DNA of 64,000 nt. Source: CAWGJF01 sp963822905. Lineage in GTDB: Bacteria > Bacteroidota > Ignavibacteria > Ignavibacteriales > Ignavibacteriaceae. How positions within the stretch are numbered: position 1 is the first letter of the stretch; every line of letters starts with the position of its first letter. The notes under the pieces are model-generated. The model ran no database searches and was not told where the DNA came from. It saw nothing but the letters and a program-made list of their open reading frames with translations. Positions 9,932 through 17,922 of the stretch are shown here, one piece after another. Position numbers and translations under genes: made by a program. The stretch spans positions 930,001 through 994,000 of the forward strand of contig CAWGJF010000001.1 in the NCBI GenBank assembly GCA_963822905.1, read 5' to 3'.

Positions 9932-10276
9932 ATGAAAGAATCTAAAATCACGATTACTGTTTCACTTGATGATAATAATGTTCCTGAAAAAATTAATTGG
10001 GAAGCAACTGAAGCAGAAATCAAAGGAAAGAAAAATTCACAAACACTTATTCTTGGTTTGTGGGATAAAGATGAAGCCATGACTTACGCAATAGATTTGT
10101 GGACAAAAGATTTGACCGTTGATGATATGAATCTGCATTTTCATCAGCTATTTCTTAAAATGGCTGAAACATTTGAACGATCTACCAAAAACAGTGAAGT
10201 TGGCGGAATGATCAGGGACTTCAGCAGTAAATTTGCAGATAAGTTGAAATTGAAACCTGACGCAGAAAAATCATGA
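9932..10276 (+). CDS. gldC: GldC-like gliding motility protein
   Basis: The 114-residue cytosolic protein matches the GldC family of Bacteroidota. Shared blocks are ITITVSLDDNNVPEKINWEAT, TYAIDLWTKDLTVDDMN and HFHQLFLKMAETFERST. In Flavobacterium johnsoniae GldC supports gliding, but homologues occur in non-gliding relatives of the group. In this lineage a housekeeping or secretion-linked role is as likely as motility. No other gld gene is present in the window. Confidence 0.85.
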   Translation: MKESKITITVSLDDNNVPEKINWEATEAEIKGKKNSQTLILGLWDKDEAMTYAIDLWTKDLTVDDMNLHFHQLFLKMAETFERSTKNSEVGGMIRDFSSKFADKLKLKPDAEKS

Positions 10277-10368
10277 TTTAAATCATAGACGAATTCAATT
10301 CACTTTTTAACCGTAAGGCATTTTAATAAGTTTGATAAACAATTTTTCAACTTGTTGATGACAATTTA

Positions 10369-11746
10369 ATGGATGCTGAAATTTTAGCGCGGCTTCAATT
10401 TGCTTTTACTATTGCCTTTCACTACATCTATCCTCCACTAAGTATTGGTCTTGGTGTTGTAATGGTTTTGATGGAAGGACTCTATCTTAAAACTAAAAAT
10501 CCGCTTTATGAAAGAATGACGAGATTCTGGGTAAAAGTTTTTGCTCTAACTTTTGCAATCGGAGTGGCTACAGGAATCGTGATGGAATTTGAATTCGGAA
10601 CAAATTGGGCAACTTATTCAAGATATGTTGGTGATGTTTTTGGAAGTGCACTTGCTGCGGAAGGAATTTTTGCTTTCTTCCTTGAATCCGGTTTTCTTGC
10701 AATACTTGTTTTTGGATGGGATAAAGTTAGTCCAAAAATTCATTTCCTTTCAACAATAATGGTTTCATTAGGCGCAATGTTCAGTGCAGTCTGGATCGTT
10801 GTTGCAAATTCCTGGCAGCAGACTCCAGCTGGTTTTCACATTGTTGGCGAAGGTATAAATGCGCGAGCTGAAATAACAGATTTTTGGGCAATGGTTTTCA
10901 GTCCGTCTTCTGTTGATAGATTACTACATGTACTCTCTGGTGCCTGGCTTGCTGGATCTTTTTTAGTGATAAGTGTTGGGGCTTATTATCTAATTAAAAA
11001 AAGACATATAGATTTTTCAAAAGCATCAATCAAGATTGCATTGTGTGTAGCTTTATTTGCATCATTGTTTCAACTGTTTACAGGTCACAGCAGTGCAGTT
11101 GGAATTCATAAAAATCAACCTGCAAAGCTTGCAGCTATGGAAGCGGTTTTTAATGATCAAACAAATGTACAGCTTTATTTATTCGGCTGGGTAAATGAAG
11201 ATAACCAGCAAGTAAATTTCAGCATAGCAATCCCGGGAATGTTGAGCTACTTAATCAGCGGTAATACAAATACAAAAGTTACAGGACTAAATTCATTTCC
11301 TAAAGATGAGAGACCTCCGGTTAACATTGTTTTTCAGTCTTACCACATGATGGTTGCTATCGGGTTTACATTAATTGCAATCAGCTTTATTAGTGTATTC
11401 TTCTGGTGGAGGAAAAAATTGTTTGAAAAGAAATGGCTGCTCTGGATTTTAGTCTTTTCGGTTTTGCTGCCGCAGATTGCGAATCAGCTTGGCTGGATAA
11501 CGGCTGAAGTTGGCAGGCAGCCATGGATTGTTTATGGATTACTGAAAACTTCAGAAGGTTTATCAAAAGCAGTTGAAGCAGGGCAGATCTGGTTTTCGTC
11601 TGATCCTGTTTACAATAATTTACTCTTTCCTGTTTGTTCTTTTTATTTATTTGTTAAATGAAAAAATTCAGCACGGGCCGGATGAACCAGAAACTTTATC
11701 TTCTGAATATGAGCATCAGAAAGCAATTTTTGAACGAAACGAATAA
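10369..11746 (+). pseudogene. cydA: cytochrome bd quinol oxidase subunit I, C-terminal frameshift
   Basis: Subunit I of the bd oxidase, which oxidises quinol and reduces oxygen at the membrane, starts at ATG 10369. Helix 1 contains FTIAFHYIYPPLSIG with a heme histidine, and the conserved GRQPWIVYG motif is present. The main frame shifts near 11593-11600 (TGGTTTTCGTCTG) and stops at 11661 after 430 residues. In the +1 frame the expected last helix and tail continue (LILFTIIYSFLFVLFIYLL, then NEKIQHGPDEPE) to the TAA at 11744-11746. Deleting one base restores 458 residues. The helix lost in the raw reading is part of the normal protein, so a sequencing error is likely. cydB starts 11 bases later. 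Confidence 0.88.
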
Positions 11747-11757
11747 TAAATAATAAA

Positions 11758-12786
11758 ATGGAATTCACATTTGATTTAAATACAATCTGGTTTTTCCTGA
11801 TAGGAGCATTACTTGCTGGTTATGCAATTCTCGATGGTTTCGATCTTGGAGTTGGAATGCTCCATCTGCTGGTAAAAGATGATAAGGAAAGAAGAATAAT
11901 GATCAACTCAATCGGACCAGTGTGGGATGGGAACGAAGTCTGGCTTGTTACCGGTGGTGGAGCTTTATTCGCGGCTTTCCCTCACGTTTATGCAACAGTT
12001 TTTTCAGGTTTTTATTCTGCTTTTATGCTGCTTCTTTTTATGCTCATCTTCCGTGCAGTTGCAATTGAATTCAGAAGCAAAAGACCAATGCATTGGTGGA
12101 AAAAAATGTGGGATGTTTCTTTCAGCATTGCCAGCTTTTTAATTGCTTTACTGATGGGAGTTGCACTTGGAAATATTATTACCGGCATTCCAATCGGGGC
12201 AGATAAAGAATTTATCGGTTCATCCTGGAGTTTAATTAATCCGTACACCTTGCTTGTTGGAATTACGACTGTCGCACTTTTTATGATGCATGGTTCAATC
12301 TACAGTGTAATGAAAACCGAAGGTGAATTACAAAACAGGCTGAAAGGCCGGGTGAATAATACAATCATTTTTTTCGTTATTTGTTATGTAACCACTACAA
12401 TGGCAACGCTTATTTATTACCCGAACATGATCCAACATTTTAAAGATGTTCCTTATCTTTTTGTGGTTGCATTATTAAATATGTTGGCAATTGCAAACAT
12501 TCCAAGAGAAATTTCGCGAGGCAAAGAGTTCAATGCTTTTCTTTCATCCTGTGCTTCAATATTTGCTCTGCTAGGTTTGTTTGCTATCGGGATTTTCCCA
12601 AACATAGTTTTAGCAAGCAACAATCCTGAATTTAGCTTGAACATTTACAACGCAGCAAGTTCTTCAACTACTCTTGAAATAATGCTGATAATTGCCTGCA
12701 TTGGAATTCCGTTTGTCTTTGCCTACACATTTGCTATTTACTGGATCTTCCGAGGAAAAGTTAAGCTGAATGAAATGAGTTACTAA
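11758..12786 (+). CDS. cydB: cytochrome bd quinol oxidase subunit II
   Basis: The 342-residue integral membrane partner of CydA has about nine hydrophobic segments. The family block GPVWDGNEVWLVTGGGALFAAFP is present at residues 53-75, together with the N-terminal FFLIGALLAGYAILDGFDLGVG. It starts 11 bases after the restored stop of cydA, a normal cydAB operon arrangement. No cydX or cydDC is seen nearby. The oxidase gives high-affinity oxygen respiration, suiting a micro-aerobic or facultative lifestyle. Confidence 0.94.
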   Translation: MEFTFDLNTIWFFLIGALLAGYAILDGFDLGVGMLHLLVKDDKERRIMINSIGPVWDGNEVWLVTGGGALFAAFPHVYATVFSGFYSAFMLLLFMLIFRAVAIEFRSKRPMHWWKKMWDVSFSIASFLIALLMGVALGNIITGIPIGADKEFIGSSWSLINPYTLLVGITTVALFMMHGSIYSVMKTEGELQNRLKGRVNNTIIFFVICYVTTTMATLIYYPNMIQHFKDVPYLFVVALLNMLAIANIPREISRGKEFNAFLSSCASIFALLGLFAIGIFPNIVLASNNPEFSLNIYNAASSSTTLEIMLIIACIGIPFVFAYTFAIYWIFRGKVKLNEMSY

Positions 12787-12816
12787 TAATTACTTTGAAT
12801 TGGGGAACTTTAAAAA

Positions 12817-13221
12817 ATGAAAAAACTAATTATACTTTTATTACTGGTAGCATCATCAAAAAATAATTTTTCACAAGACTCTACTTCTATATTTAATTAT
12901 GTGGATGAAGGGTTTAGCATTGTTTTATCAAACAACTATAAAATAGTAAAATCAAATGATTCTAATGTCAGTAAAATTCTCGCAGAAAATGGAAATATTT
13001 TTGCTTTCATTTATTTACTTCACTTAAGTGATTTTGTCCAAAAAAGAGAATTGAAGTATGTAACAAATTATTTTTTGGTAATTCCAAAGAGCAATGACAG
13101 CATAATTTTACTTTTTGAGTATGTACATAAAGAATTCAACAAAAAAGAGTTTATCTTAAATGAAAATAAGCAACGGTTAATGCTGAATATTATTAATTCA
13201 GTTCAATTAATGGATAAATAA
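12817..13221 (+). CDS. small secreted protein, unknown function
   Basis: The 134-residue protein has a short signal peptide (MKKLIILLLLVASSKNNFS). An alpha/beta-looking domain without recognisable motifs follows (YVDEGFSIVLSNNYKIVKSN; FIYLLHLSDFVQKRELKYV). It sits 30 bases after cydB on the same strand and may be transcribed with the oxidase, though nothing in the sequence links it to respiration. I do not recognise a family. Confidence 0.6.
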   Translation: MKKLIILLLLVASSKNNFSQDSTSIFNYVDEGFSIVLSNNYKIVKSNDSNVSKILAENGNIFAFIYLLHLSDFVQKRELKYVTNYFLVIPKSNDSIILLFEYVHKEFNKKEFILNENKQRLMLNIINSVQLMDK

Positions 13222-13235
13222 TTTCTTCATTGCAA

Positions 13236-14266
13236 TTACAACCCCATATCAAACTGAAGCATCGGAACGACAAAAACTCCTTTTGATAAATCCTCAATTT
13301 CAGAAACAAAATAAATTCTGCTTCCAAGCAAAATCCTGATGTTTGGTGTAAAATTAAAATAGATTCCGGGAGAAACATTAAACACATTTGCATTTGCTTC
13401 ACCACGCAGATCTTCAGTTATAACAGGATTAAACGGAAAAGGAATTAAAGGATAAAAAGGGTAGTGGTATTCATCATAATCTCCTGGCTTAAAATCTACA
13501 AGATTAAGATTCTGATAACCGGCTGTTAAAAACCAGTTGACCGGCCATTCAGGATGAATTGAGTTCACTGTTAGAGATAAATAATAATTTAAATTTGCTT
13601 CTTTGTCTATATCGCGGTAAAAAATTACTTCATTTTCATTTGGAAATCCAAGTCTTTCTTTAATAACAATTGTAGAAGCATTATATGCAACCTGCTGCCA
13701 GATAAGACCTGCATCAAATCTTAATCCTATCTCAGCACCGCTTCCAAAAATTCCCATTCCGGCTCTTCCGGTTGTGAGTGATTTACTTTTTGTTTGTGAG
13801 AATGCAAATCCACCGGACAATGCAACATTATTAAAAGCTTTTATATCAGCATCGAGACCGATAACAAAATCAGGGATATTCCATTTAAGATTTTCACCGC
13901 TGGTATTCATAAATATTTGCTCCTTGTGTTTCAGTAGTATGTCCAACCTCCGGACTGATTGAAAATCGTATCAACCTGAAATACGCCGGAAGCATTTACA
14001 GGAGTATGTCCACTTATCATTCCACTTACAGAATTTGTTGTCCCGATTGAAAATCTTGGAGAAAGAATAAGAGTTTTGTTTTCCTGTTCTGTAATGTTAA
14101 TTGGAGTCGGGCTTACAGGCGAATTGACTTCAATACCCTGAAGATAAATTGTTTCTTTAACAGTCGTGCAATTTGTTAAAAGCAGAGAAAGGAAAATAAC
14201 AACAAAAAATAATCCAATGGATTTAAAAGAGTTTGGTATTCTTGTTAAGTAAAAAACTGATTTCAT
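13236..14266 (-). pseudogene. envelope lipoprotein with beta-rich domain, two frameshifts
   Basis: Two overlapping frames are best read as one protein. The first (14266-13931) starts at an ATG behind AAAGGGGAAAAT and has a lipobox (LLLTNC), but ends at a TGA after WTYY. The second covers 13910 to 13236 and is beta-strand rich, with no export signal of its own. Dropping one base near 13933 and one near 13899 joins them through WTYYETQGANIYEYQGENLKWN, giving 342 residues in a single frame. The alternative is two genes, the second starting at ATG 13910 behind AAGGAG. A beta-rich envelope domain without a signal makes this less likely. Function is unknown; it resembles lipid-anchored outer-membrane proteins of Ignavibacteria. 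Confidence 0.6.
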
Positions 14267-14397
14267 ATTTTCCCCTTTAATTTTATTAATGAAAACTGAA
14301 ACCAAAAAAAATCGTGTTGTTTACGATTAAAAATTAATTTTATGACCTAAATATAACAGAAGATTGGAACGAATGAAGTGTGGCATTAATTTTTGGT

Positions 14398-16194
14398 CTA
14401 ATCTACTTCTTTAACCAGGCTGATTATTGTGTCACCTTCTTCAGGTTTTGGCTCATTTTCCGGTGTAATAACTTCAAGCTTTTTATTTTCGGAAATAATG
14501 AACAATGGAATAGCATCAGAAGAGTATTTTTCTTTGAACTTTGCAAATGTAAATGTATCTGTAATATTATTGGATTTTAATTTCAGCCCGAGAGAAAATA
14601 ATTGATTTAATTTTTCATAGTGAAGATCACTGCCAAACAATATTCTTCCTCTGAGTGGTTTTGCTACAGATTCTTTCCTGGCTGAATCCTGTTTGTATGG
14701 AGCAAGCTGATAAACTTTTGAACGTCCTAAAATTTCAGTCAGGTGAAGAGATGCGAGTGAGTTGACTTCATCATTTGGTGTTAATGCAAGCAAGCTGCCG
14801 TATTTTCCTAAATCGATTTCATCAACTAAATATTCGGAAATAACGCTGCCGTAAATTGTATTTATTCCCGACATTCTTGCTTCATTAATATTTTCGCGGT
14901 TTGTATCAACCATAAGCACATCAAAGCCTTTTGATTTAAGAATACTTCCGATTTCTCTTGCCCAAAAATGTGAGCCTGCGATTATAACTCCCTGTGGATT
15001 CGGACTTGCCAATCCAAGCCATTTGCCAAGAGGAACTGCGAGTAATCCGTAAAACGTAACTGTTCCAACAATAATTGAAAAAATTTCCGGTACCATAAAA
15101 CGAGCTTGCTCGAATCCACCTTCGGAAATTAATTTTACTGCAAAGATTGACGTAACTGCCGCAGCCACAATCCCGCGGGGAGCCATCATCGAAAGAAAAA
15201 CTTTTTCCTTCCAGCTTAAATCTGATTTAATTGTTGAGAAAAATATTGAGGCAGGTCGGACTACAACTATTAAAATAATAAGGAAAGAAAGACTATGAAG
15301 TCCCAGGTCAGCAAGATTTTCAATCTTAAGTCTTGCGGCAAGTATTATAAATAAAGACGATATTAATAATATCCCAAGGTTTTCTTTGAACTCAATAATA
15401 TGTTTAAGATTTGCCTGCTTCTGGTTTGCCATCAGGATACCCATAATTGTAACAGACAATAAGCCGGATTCAGATTGTATAAGGTTTGAAGCTGTAAATA
15501 TTCCAACAACAATCATTAGTGTTATACTACTGTGAAGATATCCCGGGATCCAATGACGCTTTAAGAGTTGTATCAATATTAATGCTCCAATTCCGCCAAG
15601 TGCAGCAGATATTAGAATAGTAACAATAATACTTGTAATGATTGTAAAAATTGTTTCAGCAAAGCTGCCAATAAGAATTGCTTCAAGAACCAGGACAGCT
15701 AATATTGCACCTATAGGGTCATTCACAATTCCTTCCCACTTTACTATTGAGCCTACTCTTCCGGTTACACGGACATGTCGAAGTAAAGGAATGATAACAG
15801 TCGGACCCGTAACTACAAGTATTGCTCCCAGAAGCAAAGCAATGGGAAATTTAAAATCAAGAATAAAATAGGCAGCAAGCGAACTTAAAATCCACGTAAC
15901 AAAAGCCCCTATTGAAATCAGGTTTCGGACAACATTTCCTGATTTTCTGAGATCTTTAAATTTTAAACTTAGTCCTCCTTCAAAAAGAATAATTGCAACT
16001 GAAATAGATACGATCGGGAAAAGCGAATCACCAAGAAGCTTGTCGGGATTAATAAATCCGGTTAAAGGTCCGGCAATAAATCCAAAAACAAGCAGAAGAA
16101 GAATCGAAGGAATTGCGATCCGCCAGGCTAACCATTGGGCGGCTATTCCTATTACAATTATACTTCCAAGTCCTAAAAGGATTTCGTGATTCAT
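14398..16194 (-). CDS. cation/proton antiporter with C-terminal TrkA-N-like domain
   Basis: The 598-residue protein has about 12 membrane segments (residues 1-395) of the CPA1 NhaP type. The ion-site region is TGPTVIIPLLRHVR followed by WEGIVNDPIGAILAV. A cytosolic Rossmann-like TrkA-N domain follows (about 405-520), then a RCK-C-like tail ending at the TAG near 14398. The nucleotide loop reads IIAGSHFWAREIGS, lacking the usual GxGxxG glycines, so NAD binding is doubtful. It probably exchanges Na+ or K+ for protons. It is last in a minus-strand run that begins at the N-acetylglucosamine kinase gene, 61 bases after the DinB-like gene. Confidence 0.85.
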   Translation of the reverse strand: MNHEILLGLGSIIVIGIAAQWLAWRIAIPSILLLLVFGFIAGPLTGFINPDKLLGDSLFPIVSISVAIILFEGGLSLKFKDLRKSGNVVRNLISIGAFVTWILSSLAAYFILDFKFPIALLLGAILVVTGPTVIIPLLRHVRVTGRVGSIVKWEGIVNDPIGAILAVLVLEAILIGSFAETIFTIITSIIVTILISAALGGIGALILIQLLKRHWIPGYLHSSITLMIVVGIFTASNLIQSESGLLSVTIMGILMANQKQANLKHIIEFKENLGILLISSLFIILAARLKIENLADLGLHSLSFLIILIVVVRPASIFFSTIKSDLSWKEKVFLSMMAPRGIVAAAVTSIFAVKLISEGGFEQARFMVPEIFSIIVGTVTFYGLLAVPLGKWLGLASPNPQGVIIAGSHFWAREIGSILKSKGFDVLMVDTNRENINEARMSGINTIYGSVISEYLVDEIDLGKYGSLLALTPNDEVNSLASLHLTEILGRSKVYQLAPYKQDSARKESVAKPLRGRILFGSDLHYEKLNQLFSLGLKLKSNNITDTFTFAKFKEKYSSDAIPLFIISENKKLEVITPENEPKPEEGDTIISLVKEVD

Positions 16195-16255
16195 TTAATT
16201 TGTACAATTATTTTGCTGAAGGAATATAAAGAGAATTGAAGTGTGATTAAAAAAT

Positions 16256-16777
16256 CTATTTAAATTTTTCCAAAGTGGGATTCAGATTATATTCTTCTGA
16301 TTTTCCTTTTGGAATTGATAGTGTTTTCCAGTTTTTCCCAAGAATAATCTTGCTGATTGTGATTATTTGTCCAACATGATAGCTCGTATGAGCAAGTGAT
16401 CTTGTCAGCGCTTCTATCACTTTTAGTGGTTTTTGGCGAATTGTAACTGATTTGTTTAAGCCATCATCAGTTAGTGAATCGAGAGTGTCTGTTAAAACTT
16501 TCCATCCGGAATCAATCTGTTTTAAAATTTCAGATTTGGAAAGTTTGCTATCTTCAAATTCGTTGTCTCTGTGCCTCCATTCTTTTTCGCCATCGGAAGA
16601 AAGAAAATCTGTAAATCTTGATTTTAAATTTCCTGAAATGTGACCTGCAATTATTGCAACGGAATTATTTTCATCACCAATAACTTTGTGCAAATCATCT
16701 TCTGATAATTGGTCAATTGCTCTTTCAGCTAATTTTTTATAACGAATATATTCATCTTTGAAAGCTATAATTATCAT
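16256..16777 (-). CDS. DinB/DUF1572-like protein
   Basis: The 173-residue protein is a four-helix-bundle member of the DinB-like superfamily (DUF1572 type). Putative metal-site histidines are visible in IAGHISGN (about residue 47) and in LAHTSYHVGQI (about 130-140). These enzymes are mostly uncharacterised; some are bacillithiol- or mycothiol-dependent transferases. The start ATG at 16777 is preceded by GAAAGGATTTATTAA. It lies 17 bases after the sugar dehydrogenase gene on the same strand. Confidence 0.75.
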   Translation of the reverse strand: MIIIAFKDEYIRYKKLAERAIDQLSEDDLHKVIGDENNSVAIIAGHISGNLKSRFTDFLSSDGEKEWRHRDNEFEDSKLSKSEILKQIDSGWKVLTDTLDSLTDDGLNKSVTIRQKPLKVIEALTRSLAHTSYHVGQIITISKIILGKNWKTLSIPKGKSEEYNLNPTLEKFK

Positions 16778-16794
16778 TTAATAAATCCTTTCAA

Positions 16795-17922
16795 CTAATT
16801 ATTCCCATAACTGATTCTGTAAATCACACCAGTATAATCATCCGAAACGAGTAATGAACCGTCGGGCATTTGCTGGATGTCCACAGGTCTGCCAGAAACA
16901 GATTGACCCTGCAGCCAGCCTTCGGCAAATGGTTCATAAGAAACTGCATTATTACCATTTAGTTTAACCAGAGTAACTCTGTAACCAATTTTTGATGATC
17001 TGTTCCAGGAGCCGTGTTCAGCAATAAAAACCTGGTTTTTATATTCTGAAGGGAACATATTCCCGGTGTAAAATCTCATTCCAAGTGAAGCAACGTGAGG
17101 CCCGAGTTTCTGAACTGGTGGGGTATAATCTGCAGGATCTTTTCCATTACCATATTCAGGATCAAGAATATCACCACCATGAATAAAAGGATAGCCAAAA
17201 TGCATTCCGATCTGCGGCGCATGATTTAATTCATCGGGAGGAATATTATCACCCAACAAATCTCTGCCGTTATCTGTAAACCATAAAGTTGAGTCAACGG
17301 GATTCCAGTCGAATCCCACAGTGTTTCTTATGCCGTGTGCAAAAACTTCAAGATCACTTCCATCCGGGTTCATTCGCATAATACTTGCATATCGTTCATC
17401 CTGTGAAAGACAAATATTGCAGGGAGCTCCTACCGGAATATAAAGTTTCCCATCAGGTCCGAACTTTATAAACTTCCATCCGTGGTGTGTATCTGTTGGA
17501 AAATCATCCCGGATAATTTCGGGAACTGGATTAGATCTGAATGTATTCTCGATGTCTGTGAATTTTAAAATCCTGCTAACTTCTGCAACGTAAAGATCGC
17601 CATTAAGAATAGCCACTCCGTTAGGCATATTTAAACCGGAAGCAACTACAACAACATCGTCGGCTTTGTAGTCGCCATTGTTATCTACAACTGCATAAAC
17701 ATTGCCTCCTCTATCACGGGTTCCTACAAATAAAATTCCGTTCTCGCTCAAAGCCATCGATCTTGCACCGGGAACATTAGATGAGAAAATACCAATTTTA
17801 AAACCAGCTGGAAGCGTTATGTTGGATATCCCTGAGCCAATTCCATTTTCTGAATTACAAGAAGCAAAGAAAAAGAATGAAACAAGTGTTGTTACAATAA
17901 ATCTTGATAAAATTATTTTCAT
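16795..17922 (-). CDS. PQQ-type sugar dehydrogenase-like lipoprotein
   Basis: The 375-residue beta-propeller belongs to the soluble glucose/sorbosone dehydrogenase family. The N-terminus has a lipoprotein signal (FFFFASC, Cys22). Propeller motifs include MALSENGILFVGTRD, HHGWKFIKFGPDGKLYIPVG, HGIRNTVGFDWNP and AEHGSWNRSSKIGY. It would oxidise a sugar or aldose in the periplasm if PQQ is available; no PQQ synthesis genes are in the window. Its start overlaps the stop of the GH3 fusion gene by four bases, showing translational coupling with the wall-sugar genes upstream. Confidence 0.84.
   Translation of the reverse strand: MKIILSRFIVTTLVSFFFFASCNSENGIGSGISNITLPAGFKIGIFSSNVPGARSMALSENGILFVGTRDRGGNVYAVVDNNGDYKADDVVVVASGLNMPNGVAILNGDLYVAEVSRILKFTDIENTFRSNPVPEIIRDDFPTDTHHGWKFIKFGPDGKLYIPVGAPCNICLSQDERYASIMRMNPDGSDLEVFAHGIRNTVGFDWNPVDSTLWFTDNGRDLLGDNIPPDELNHAPQIGMHFGYPFIHGGDILDPEYGNGKDPADYTPPVQKLGPHVASLGMRFYTGNMFPSEYKNQVFIAEHGSWNRSSKIGYRVTLVKLNGNNAVSYEPFAEGWLQGQSVSGRPVDIQQMPDGSLLVSDDYTGVIYRISYGNN

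Noticed and set aside
10277..10368. FNR-like box upstream of cydA
   Set aside because: TTGAT half-sites are present but not in the required spacing or symmetry.
13236..13946. A separate gene starting at the internal TTG 13946 or ATG 13910
   Set aside because: It has no signal peptide for an envelope-like domain, and two one-base corrections join it to the lipoprotein upstream. The AAGGAG before ATG 13910 keeps the alternative open.
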